A stretch of 64,000 nt of DNA, taken from contig NC_134015.1 of the NCBI RefSeq assembly GCF_040712315.1, positions 48,453,964 to 48,517,963 on the forward strand, read 5' to 3'. Positions 34,206 through 44,500 of this stretch are shown here, in pieces. Under the pieces are notes generated by a model. It searched no databases. It saw only the letters and a list, made by a program, of their open reading frames with translations, and was not told the DNA's origin. The position numbers and the translations under genes were made by a program. This DNA is from Castanea sativa (lineage: Eukaryota > Streptophyta > Magnoliopsida > Fagales > Fagaceae). The stretch's first letter is position 1. Every line of letters begins with the position of its first letter.

Positions 34206-34960
34206 CTTTGCAGTACCCAAAACCTTTCGCAATACCAAGTCTCTAGGAACTAATGGTCTTAACCTCACATTTAAGTCGTACCCCTTCCTGAGCTTCTGCT
34301 GATAATACGCCAACTAAACCATGACACTTTCCTTTCACTTTTCAATCAAATCTAAGCTCCTCTCCAATAACCCGTCATTATTGTCCGGAGTGAACAAGCT
34401 TGTCCTTAACGTCAGAAATCTAGTTTCTAGAGGAATTACAGCCTCAACCCCATAAGTCAACAAAAATGGGGTTTCCCTTGTTGACCTACGAGGGTAGTCT
34501 GATATGTCCAAAGAACATGTGGCAGCTCTTCCACTCATTTACCCTTGGCATCATCCAACCTTTTTTTGAGTTCATTTACTATGACTTTTTTGATAGCCTT
34601 GGCCTGTCCATTCCTTTGCGGGTAAGCTAGAGTTGAATACCTATTCTTGATACCCAATTCACAATAGTACCTCCTGAAAGTCTTGCTGTCAAACTGACGT
34701 TCGTTGTCTGAAATGAGGGTGTGAGGAATCCCAAACCGAGTGACAATATTCTTCCACACAAATCTCTTGGCATTCGCATCCCTGATATTTGCCAGTGGCT
34801 TAGCTTCAACCCACTTGGTTAAGTAATCAGTGCTAACCAAAAGCCATTTCCTATTTTCTGTTACTTTAAGGAAAAGCCCCACAATGTCCAAGCCCCATTA
34901 AGCAAAAGGCTAAAGACTAGATAGAGGATTAAGAATGCCCCCTGGCTGATGAATGTTTGG
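34206..34960 (-). pseudogene. gypsy integrase remnant
   Basis: Pieces at 34891-34535 (STDYLTKWVEAKPL, LISDNERQFDS), 34538-34335 (TPFLLTYGVEAVIPLE) and 34313-34206 (AYYQQKLRKGYD, RDLVLRKVLGTAKN). The two core aspartates are present in STDYL and ISDNE, but the expected glutamate in the NGQAEA-type motif is lysine here (NGQAKA). The protein then breaks off at GTAKN, where non-gypsy sequence begins. Confidence 0.88.
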
Positions 34961-35179
34961 GGCAAACCTCTGGCATTGGTCATACTTCTTCACATGCTTT
35001 TGTGCTCCCTTTTGCATACCAGGCCACCAATATCCTTGAGTGAGGGTGTTGTAAGATAGCGATTTGCCCCTTGTATGACTTCCACAAATCCCTTCATGTA
35101 GTTCTTCTAGGAAAGGCTCTATCTCCTCAAGATGGACACATAGCAGATATAGTCAAGAAAAAGAGCGCTTGTACAATTT

Positions 35180-35797
35180 TTAGTCCTTGGACAACAAAAA
35201 TGAGAAGCTTTTTCGCACTTTATTAGCCTCCCCTTTCTCCTCGGGCAAGATGTCATTTTTAAGGAACAGAACTATGAGATCCATCCAACTAGGTCCCACT
35301 CTAATTTGATGAATTTGCGCCCTCTCCCTCTTTACCTTGGCAGGCTTGCACAAATCCTCAACCAGGATAACCCGAGGTAAACTCTGTGCCGAGGAGGTTG
35401 TAAGCGTGGCAAGAGAGTCAGCATGAGTATTTCTACTTCTAGGGATTTGTTGTAAGGTGAAAGACTTGAACCCTGATTGCAAATGTTTGACCCGACTTAA
35501 ATACTCTTGCATTCTCAGAACCTTGGCTTCCAATTCTTTCTCTACATATCCAACAACCAGTCTTGAATCTGAAAACACTTCCACCGCCTTTCCTTTTCTT
35601 TTCTGAACCATAGTCATCCCTACTAGCAAAGCTTCATACTCAGCCTCGTTGTTCGTGGCCAAGAAACGCAATCTCAAAGTTTTCTCAATAATGATCCCTT
35701 TAGGAGATACCATAATTAGCCCCACCCCAGATCCTCTCTGATTAGCAGCACCATCAACATACACCCTCCAGGATAAATGTTCTTGTAAGGAGACCAT
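35180..35797 (-). pseudogene. gypsy archaeal-type RNase H domain
   Basis: A 205-codon open frame with WRVYVDGAANQRGSGVGL, NNEAEYEALLVGM, VFSDSRLVV and RSRNTHADSLA, which supply the D, E, D, D residues of an RNase H fold. This second RNase H lies upstream of integrase, as in Tat elements. It is the best preserved domain of the element but is isolated by stops on both sides. Confidence 0.9.
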
Positions 35798-36001
35798 TCT
35801 AACTGATTTTTTTATCTATGTTCTGCTTTTCTCCTTCTTCTTCCAAAGGAAGTTTAGCAAACTTGGCCACCAGATCCGCAAGGACTTAGCCCTTAATAGA
35901 GATGCGAGGCATATACTTGATATCAAAAGCCCCTAGAATCGTACCTCATTTGGTAATCCTTCCTGTATAATCAGCTCTCAAAGTAGGGATTGAAGAGGAA
36001 G

Positions 36002-36397
36002 CTAAGTCAACACCACTACCATGTGAGCTTGGAAGCAATGGGGGAGTTTACGTGTAGCATGCACCATTGCCAATATGGCATTTTCCAATGGTAGATACCG
36101 AACCTCTACTTCATGTAAGGACTTTCTCACATAATAGACTGGCCTCTGCACCCCATCATCAACTCGTATCAGTACCAAGCTTACTACATGGAGAGCTACA
36201 GCAATGTAAGCAAACATGACCTCATCTTCCTCGGGCCTGAACATGATAGGTGGCTGAGAAAGGTATTCCTTCAGCTGTTGGAAGGCTAGGACACACTCCT
36301 CGGTCCAATCAAATCCCTTCCACCTATCCAACAACTGGAAGAAAGGTCTGCACCTTTCTGATGACCGAGAGTGGAATCGATTTAGGGTAGCAGTCAT
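36002..36397 (-). pseudogene. gypsy RNase H domain attached to reverse transcriptase
   Basis: Contains FDWTEECVLAFQQLKEYL, VVSLVLIRVDDGVQRPVYYV and EVRYLPLENAILAMVHA followed by FQAH, the standard RT-connected RNase H of gypsy elements. It is frame-separated from the reverse transcriptase by a stop near 36400. Confidence 0.88.
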
Positions 36398-36401
36398 CCC
36401 A

Positions 36402-37139
36402 TTAACTTCTGGACCTTTTTAGGATTTTGAGGAGGCTGCAAATTGTTAATTGCTTTAATTTGATCAAGATTGACTTCAATTCCATGATGATTGACCATGT
36501 TTCCCAAAACTTTCCAAAACCAACACCAAAAGAGCACTTAGAAGCATTAAAAGACAGTTTATGTTTCCTCAATATTCCAAAGATATCTCCCAAGTCACTA
36601 GCGTGATTGGAGTCCTCCCTGCTCTTTACCACCATATCATTTATATAAATCTCAATATTTTTTCCTAAATGTGGCTTGAACATTCTGATCATCATCCTTT
36701 GATAGGTGGACCCTGCATTCTTCAAACCAAAAGGCATCACCTTGTAGTGGTAATTTCTAGTAGGCATAATGAAAGTTTTCTTTTCTTGACCACCCAAAAC
36801 TAATGATATTTGATGGTATACTTGAAAGGCATCTAAAAAACTCATCCGAGGATGGCCTACAGTTGTATCCACTAACTGATCTATTCGAGGCATGGAGAAG
36901 GGGTCCTTAGGGCAAGTTTTATTCAAATCTGTGAAATTTACACATATTTGTCACTTCCCATTTTTATTCTTCACCACCACCGTATTGGCCAACCACTCGG
37001 GGTAGAATATCTCCTTAATAGCCCCAGTTTGCTTAAGTTTGATCACCTCCTCCTTGACGACATAAGAATGCTCCTTAGACGAGCCCGAGGTGGTTGCTTT
37101 TTGGGGCTGACAGCTGGGTTGACATTTAAATGATGGCAA
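36402..37139 (-). pseudogene. gypsy reverse transcriptase remnant
   Basis: Two pieces, 37139-36951 (EVIKLKQTGAIKEIFYPEW, ANTVVVKNKNGK) and 36926-36402 (CPKDPFSMPRIDQLVD, MPFGLKNAGSTYQRMM). A premature stop separates them just before NKTCPKD. The catalytic YIDDM motif is YINDM, so a metal-binding aspartate is lost. Confidence 0.92.
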
Positions 37140-37536
37140 ATGAAGTTTGGATCCACCCTAGGAGCTTCATAAGCACTCCACGCAAACACATCAATATTCT
37201 CCCTAAGGAACACTACCAGCTCTTCCTTCTCCGGGCAATTAAGCTATGACTTGGAAAAACTTCTCCTTATCATCACCTATAATCACCTTTTCTAATTCTT
37301 CACACTTTGCCCCCTCTAAAACCGCATTTGCAGATAACATTGGTGTCCTTGATTGCTATAAGCCCCGCTCAATAGAGGCCGATGACTCCATTTCAGTCCG
37401 ATGCCTAATTGCAGCTACCAAGCACTACCTAGCCACAGATTGGCTCCCGACCAATTCCTCAACCTGGTCCTTCGACAAGTACTCCACAACAATGAAGTCC
37501 ACCTCAACCACTTTTGAGCCTGCTTGTATCGGTAGT

Positions 37537-37872
37537 CTAATTTGGCCTTTTGGAATAACGACTCCCATTAAAACCTACCAAAGGTAAATCATAACATGCC
37601 AAATCCTCAGATTTCAACTTCAGCCCCTTATACAAATCAGGGTACATAATTTCCTCCCTACTGCCTTGGTTTACCAACACCCGCTTCACATCATACCCCC
37701 TTATCCTTAGGGTGACTACTAGGGCATCATCATGTTTCTGGTCGGACCTCCGCCTGCTCCTTTTCGGCTCAGGGGAGGAGTCCTCTGTAAGTGGCCGAGC
37801 TACGGACATCATCCTGGTGGGATGAGAGCTAGTTCTCCCTAGAGCAGCCAAGATAACGCTAATTGTGCCCAA
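37537..37872 (-). pseudogene. gypsy aspartic protease remnant
   Basis: Contains VVTLRIRGYDVKRVLVNQGS then EEIMYPDLYKGL, the retropepsin region of Tat elements. The active-site aspartate of the VDQGS-like motif is asparagine (VNQGS). Confidence 0.85.
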
Positions 37873-38029
37873 ATAGGGCCTTAAAGGAACATCTCTCTGA
37901 GATCCTGACCTTGCCTGACCTCTTTGCCCATTAGGGTGATACGAAAATTGCTTTAACTTTCCACCTCAGACCAACTGCTCTAGGTGATTCCACAAAGTCC
38001 TGCAATCTTCTGTGGTATGCCCCTGCTCT

Positions 38030-39235
38030 TGATGGTATTGGCAATGAAGGCTTTAGTTGTGCTTTGTGAGATCCCCGCCCATTTTATTTGGCCATTAAAA
38101 GTATGACTAATTCTTAATTTTTTCAAGGATTTGATACACTGGTTCTCGGAATACTAACCACCTGAGTAGCAGCAGTTCTAGATTGCCCAAAAAAATCCCG
38201 CCGATGACGATTATTATTGTACTTATCTAACTTGAAATCCCTTTGATCTTGAGGGACCACCTTGGCCTTGCCTTTCCCCAGTTGTTGGTCCTCCTAGACC
38301 CGCTTATACTTGTCAAAGCGGTCCATGAGCTGACGCACACTTTTAACAGGTTTGCTAGTCAAAGATTTCCTCAAACCATGTTCGGCAGGTAGGCCAACAT
38401 TGAATGTCCTTATAGCCACGTCATCAAAGTTCCCATCTATTTCGTTAAACATCTCCTAGTATTTGTCAGAGTACGTCCTCAAGGTTTCCCTCTCCCGTAT
38501 GGTCATAGACAACAGGGAGTCTAGAGGACGATGAACTCTACTACAGGTTACAAAACGAGAACCAAAGGCTCTTGTTAGCTCCTTAAATGAGGCAATAGAA
38601 CCTTCCTTTAGACCATTGAACCACCTCATCACCACGGGCCCTAAACTGGATGGGAACACCTTGCATATCAAGGTTTCATTCTTCGAGTGAAAAACCATTA
38701 TCTGGTTGAAGTGGCTCACGTGCTCCACAGGGTCTATTCTGCCATTATACATAGTGAACGTTGGTTGAGTAAACCACTGAGGAAGCTTCCCTCCCTCAAT
38801 CCTACGAGAAAAATGTGACTTAGAAATATGATTCAGAGCTCTACTCATAGCACCATTGCCTAGGCCCTTGTGAGACGAACTCTTCCCCCTTCGCCTATCA
38901 TGGCGTCTCTCAGCACACGAAAAGGACTCAATGGGGGGAGTCCTTGACCTAGGCCAGTAGCTGCTGTCACTATCACCGCCAAAAGAATGGTTAGAATTAG
39001 AGGGAGTTCCCTTACGTCACTCGCGACGTAACCTTCTTCACAACCGGTCAATCTCCAGTTGCATGCTTCTAGTATTTTCCTTATGGGAGATGTGACTCCC
39101 ATAACAAGATTGGCTCCTACTAGTGTGTGTGGTGTGCACACTAACCTCCCGGTCCCTTCCCCACTCAAAATTAACAAAATAATCTTGATGTTGGGACCCA
39201 GCTGACTCCTCCCGGTTTGGCCCCGAGCCTACCAT
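38030..39235 (-). pseudogene. gypsy gag remnant
   Basis: Pieces at 39235-39038, 39177-38860 and 38848-38456 overlap in different frames. The core reads FTMYNGRIDPVEHVSHFNQ, KVFPSSLGPVVMRWFNGL, LTRAFGSRFVTC, which is the retrotransposon gag capsid domain. A stop ends the frame near 38456 and the nucleocapsid part to about 38030 has no open frame. Confidence 0.85.
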
Positions 39236-39272
39236 AACTGAATGTTGATCTCACCAAAGCTCAAGTAACTTT

Positions 39273-39290
39273 CCCACAGATGGCGCCAAT
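39273..39290 (-). other. Primer-binding site of the gypsy element
   Basis: Immediately after the LTR end (TTACA on -) come ATTGGCGCCATCTGTGGG. TGGCGCC followed by a degenerate stem complement is the usual tRNA 3'-end primer site of plant gypsy elements of this type. It fixes the element's orientation as -. Confidence 0.8.
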
Positions 39291-40100
39291 TGTAAGGCCC
39301 CAGTTTGGTTTCTAAGCCCAAAAGATAAAAGGATCTAGGCCCAAGGAGTCCAATACAATAAATTTGTAGAGAGTGAGTTAGAAAACTAGGCTCTAATGAA
39401 TTGGATAACAATTATAGTGGGTCTGGATGACAAGAAAATAAAAATAAACTGGTTTTATCCAAAAAAAATCGTCCTCGGCACCATCCGAGAAGATTAGTTC
39501 TAGTATATATTTCTTTTAAATTTGATTATAAGTCTAGTTCTTATTGCTACAGTGTTTTTCTCTCAATTTTCAGATGAATCCCCTTGTAAGGGGCTTCTTT
39601 TCCTATTATATACCCTTATTTTCTTCATCTCCACCCTCCACGTGTAGGTCAAGTTATTGGCTTTGATCCTTGTCCCATCAGCACATTTCTAAAGTTTTTG
39701 GGAGTAGCTGTAAGGCTGCTTACCTCTATTCAGGTATCACCTCTACATTAATGCAGCCAGAGGGTTAGCTGCAGAGCATTCAATGCGGTGGTAGCAGCTT
39801 TCTCTTAGATATTTCTTAGCTTCCCTTTGTCCTATGTTTCCCTGATATTTATCCTTATTAGTAGAACATTTCGTAGTGTTACTCTTAAGGGTAAACCAAA
39901 CCTTTTGACATCTGCTCTGCTTAGCTGAGGAGGCATTCCTCCTCGGACTACCTTTCCAAACATTTGCAGTCATAGTTTGTTTATGGTGCTCTGACTCTTA
40001 CTTCTTCCTTATCATCTATTTGTCCTCAGACCACTAAGCGTCCTCGAACAAGGCCTACAACCCAATATATACTCATAGGCCCTTTATCCCTATAGTATCA
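39291..40100 (-). mobile_element. 5' LTR of the gypsy element
   Basis: About 810 bp. On - it begins TGATACTATAGGGATAAAGG and ends GGGGCCTTACA. The LTR is next to the primer site on its inner side. No second copy is found beyond the integrase end. Its distal 100 bp match the solo LTR at 32080-32747. The outer edge is set by the TG start and is inferred, because without a 3' LTR it cannot be aligned. Confidence 0.8.
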
Positions 40101-41120
40101 AATTCTCTACCATAAGAATGTCATCTTCAAATCTTAACAGTTTGAAACACAACTTGAAAATGAAATTGTTACGTTAATCGATTGTTATTTATGTGACTAT
40201 TCATAATTAGAGAAATTTAGTCAATAATCAAATTCATTGATTTGATAAGTTAACCATGGAAGGCACCTTTTTTCCCACTTTTAGCCAGATATATTTTATA
40301 AAATTACCTAGTGTTTTGTAGTTAAATTGGTTTTGGTTGGCATCTCTTGAAGTTTCCATTGGAAACATTCAAAATTCAAAACTTCAAATTCCCCTCCTTA
40401 CTATCAAATTATAAAAATAAAAAAAAAACATAAAATTGTATTTGGAAATTGAAAAGGGCATGATTAGTTAAGCTCCACAACAACACATGTATTTTTTTAG
40501 ATAGTTACAATATACTGTATATATAGATGTGTCAATGAAGCTAAAAGGCACTTTGCACAAGTGCATAACAATGCATGTTTTAACCTAGCATCATCATATT
40601 TTAATTTTGAAAAACCGATACCAAAATACATTAATAATCTATTAAAAAAAATTAATAAGAAAATAAAAAAGTAACTTTTTATTAATGAATAACCAAATGG
40701 TACTCTTTAACCGAATTCTTTATATAAAAAACAGATCAGCTACAACTACACAACATGTACAGTCACCAAGCCTCTTTTACCAGCCAATTACAAATCGAAA
40801 CGCGTACTGATCCAAAACAAATATCTTCCCCCACGAAACACCCAAGCATTCCCCAGCACATAACAAATCAAAACAAAACAAAACCCTCTCTCTCTCTCTT
40901 AGGGCACAGAAGAAAGAGCAATTAAAGTCCAGAGTGGAAAACGAAAACGAAAACGAAAACGAAAACACAAAAAACAAAGAAAACATTTTTATTACTTATC
41001 ACCAAAGAACGTTTCTGATAAAGTCACGCCCAGCAACAACAACAACAACAACAGCAACAACACAGATAGATCTTTTATTTTTATTTTTTGTTCACTCTGT
41101 TTTTTATTTTTTGTGCAACT
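40101..41120 (+). promoter_or_regulatory. RBM25 upstream region and 5' leader
   Basis: AT-rich to about 40740, then a transcript-leader-like stretch. Features within it: CT repeats at 40888-40900, a GAAAAC hexamer repeated five times (about 40937-40966), and a CAA-rich run (41034-41063). No ATG occurs between about 40755 and the start codon at 41121, so translation should begin there without an AUG upstream frame. CAA-rich unstructured leaders are known from plant viral and cellular mRNAs to favour initiation; that role here is inference. Confidence 0.5.
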
Positions 41121-41540
41121 ATGGCTGACTCTACTACTGAAACCCTAGAATCCAATCCTCCACAACCCGAACCCGAAGCCCCAAATCCCCAACCCGATCC
41201 ACAACCTCAATCGTCAACACCTCCATCATCCTCGTCCGCATCTACGCCGATCGCCGTAAACCCTAATTCGAACACTCCACCACCACCGCCGCCGGCGCCG
41301 GCGCCGCTACAGCCACAGTTACAGCCTCAGCCTCAGCCTCAGCAGGTGTCCTACGTGGCGCCACCGCCGTTGCCGCAGGTATCCGGCGGCGGAGGAGTTG
41401 TCATGCCTCCTCCTCCTCCTCCTCCATCTGCGCCTTCGTTCCGGCCGGTGCCACAGTTCTCGCCTATACCGAATTACCAAAACCCTGGCGTTCAGCCTCC
41501 CGGTGTGGTTCCGATGATGCAGATGCCGCCGTATCAGATG

Positions 41541-41572
<32 letters not shown>

Positions 41573-44500
41573 CCCGGGGCAGCCTATGAGGCCTTACGTG
41601 CCGCCGCCGCAGATGCCTATGCCGAATGGTTATCCCGGTGGGTTATTCTGTCTCCTTATAAATGCTTTGTTTGTTATTAACGTTTTGTCAAATTCTCGAT
41701 TGATTTTTTTTTTTTGTTGATGAATTCATTATTGCATACATGTAATGTGCATGTTTGTGTTGCCAAATTATTAGTAGAACCAAGAAAGATTTACTTTTCA
41801 ATGTGCAATTGATATGTGTGTTTTGATGAGAGAGTTTTAAGTTCTTAGAATGTTAATTTTGGAAATGATGCATGATTGAATAATAGCTGTTACAAGTAGA
41901 TTAAGGAATTTAGTGGAATGTGATGTGAATGATGAAATATTTGGGGAAGAGTTTGTTGTTAGAGATGATGAGTTGGGAAAAAAAAAAGATTTAGAGAATT
42001 AATGAGAGTTGAGTTGGTTTAGGGGTATCGATGACGGGATGTTTTCTCCTACAGTGTCTTGATTGAATTCGGTGGGAAGGTTTGGAAGGCGAATATTGCT
42101 TAGAGACCTCCCTCTACAACTACTTTTTTGGTATGCATATACATATATATTTTTTGCTTGGTTTTCTTCGTTTGTCTTTAGAATAAACTTTGTTTTAATG
42201 AGAAAAGGAAAAAAGAGAAAAAGAAAAAAGAAAAAACCTTTTGGAGTTTACACGTTAACAGTGTTCGAAAATTCAGAAAGTTATATTGTCCCTCTTGTCA
42301 TATTCCATGTTTATTTTAGTAGGCTACTTTCTGGTAGTTATGAGGACACTTTCCCTTTCATGGGTTTATGATTTGCCAGAAGCAGACCATTTTTGCCACT
42401 GAATGCTCGTTGGCTTGTGTTCTAAGGTATTGCGATTCTTTCAATTTTAGCCTGCATCTCTCCCTTTCTTTTTCTTTCTCGCTCTCTTTTTCTTTTCTTC
42501 ATGCTGTACCATGGGCTGCTAACACTTGTGATACATAAAATTGACATAATTTACATATAATTTTGTGGGATTGCATGAGATGCTTGAAGTCTCATGATAA
42601 TTAAACGTCAGTTTTTTTGCAATTGGTGGATGGGATAGTGTGAGAAGGCTAGTATGTTGCAAATGGATTCATAAGGTAAGCCCATTTTACATATCCATGG
42701 TTTATGAACTGGATGCTACTTTTTAATGTTTCCTTCAGGTTATCTGTTCAGCTGGTGATAGTTGCCATGCCTGTGCTGCCATCTCTTATATGCTTTTGAT
42801 GTGTGGTAACTGCGTTCAATTATTCTTGTCACATTCTTTTTTCATATATAAATATATCTATATAAACTGGTGACGGGATGTATAATATCACTGTATTTTT
42901 GTTTGTTAACTTGCCCTGATATATTTGCATAGATATTTGTTTCCATTTATGCAGGACTTCCTCGTTATCCATCTCCATACCCAGCTATGGTTCGACCTAC
43001 ATTCCCTATGCGCCTACCAGGAGCAATTGGTGTGCCTCCAATAGTGTCACGCCCTCCTATTCCAGGGGTTCCTGGAGTTGTTCGCCCCATTATATCCCCT
43101 GTTGTTAGGCCAGCTGTTGTTCCTACTGTTACTCCAGCTGAGAAACCACAAACCACAGTTTACATTAGTAAGATTGCATCAACAGTGGACAATGATTTTA
43201 TGCTGTCTCTTCTTAAGGTAGGTTATTGATTTTTATTTTTTGGTGGTCTGCTTCCTTTTATATACACCCTACAACTCTGGATTCTTTTACATTATAAATA
43301 TCATACTTCAATGCCTTTTATTTGAGGCATTAATTTCTGATGTCTGTACACATTATGAAGCTATGTGGACCTGTCAAAAGTTGGAAACGTCCTCAAGATC
43401 CCACAGATGGGACTCCTAAAGGATTTGGGTTCTGTGAATTTGAGTCTGCTGAAGGGGTTCTTCGTGCATTGCGCCTACTTAGTAAATTCAATATTGATGG
43501 GCAAGAATTGGTGGTACGTTTGGATTTTCACTGTTTTCTTTGTCTTTTTAAGTTTTTATGATCGTTTTTTTGTCTTTATCTCATTTTTACTTTTACTGTG
43601 ATTTTGGCATTTAAGATGGTGTTCTAGAATATCTATCTGCTGGAAAAACACATTTTAAATCCTTGGTTTAATGGGAAACATGAAGTAGATATTTTTCTAA
43701 CAAGTCATTAATATCGATCGGATATGCAGAAGGATCTAAACCTTATGAAATGTATCTCCAGTTAGGAAAGATTGAGTAGAAATAATTAAACAATCATCAA
43801 ATCTATGGTTAACATGAGATTTAAGGGTTCAATAACTCTTACTTTCTTGATCTAGTAGGTTTCAAGGCTTGAAATCTCCATTGATGAATGTAAAATGTAA
43901 GTTCAATTATTCTTAAATAAAAGCAAGTTCAGTTGTTAAATGGTTACGTGGCTGGTGGATACTTGTTATAAAGTATTGGGTGTTCTCATCGTAGGGCATT
44001 TGTTATTAAGTTATGTGTTTTAGGTGGTGCTGAAGTTATGGGCTTATCATCCATTATGGACTTTTCTGTCTATATCTGGATTTTGCTTTTCTGTTTACAA
44101 ACCAAAAAGAATTATGACCTGGAAACCAAATTATTTGTTAGTTGTGTGCTTAAAAAATTAGATCCGAGGGAGCATCCAGTCATGAAGGTACTTCTGTGTT
44201 TATGCAGTTGTTACTTCTCATTCCTTTTAACATATATTCTGTCAAAGTGAAAATTTATCAAAGAAAAAAATAAATCTGTCAAGCGTCATGATCTCATTAT
44301 TGAAATTTGACAACCAAACTTGAGATGAAATAAGAAAGACTACTTAAATGTAAGATCAAAATTTATAACGTTTGAAAATTGGACTTTGTTGTGAAAGATT
44401 TTTGTTAGAGGTTGTAATTCGTAAGAACTTACGAGTTGCTCCAGTAATCTGCTCATCTTAATAAAATGATGTTTACTTCTCAAAGAAAAGAAAGTTCAAA

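Larger units (their letters stand above)
34206..40100 (-). mobile_element. Decayed Tat-type Ty3/gypsy retrotransposon, 3' truncated
   Basis: On - the order is 5' LTR (40100-39291), primer-binding site (TGGCGCCATCTGTGGG starting 39288), gag, protease, reverse transcriptase, RNase H, a second RNase H-like domain, integrase. The duplicated, archaeal-type RNase H between RNase H and integrase is the hallmark of the Tat lineage. The element stops within the integrase C-terminal region at about 34206, without a 3' LTR or polypurine tract. Frames are broken in every domain and catalytic residues are lost, so it is inactive. It lies between the SUMO protease and RBM25, with the LTR about 1 kb from the RBM25 start codon. 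Confidence 0.93.

Noticed and set aside
40934..41128. Frame with NENENE repeats ahead of RBM25
   Set aside because: It starts at GTG, not ATG, and merely reads the GAAAAC leader repeat; no evidence for non-AUG initiation.
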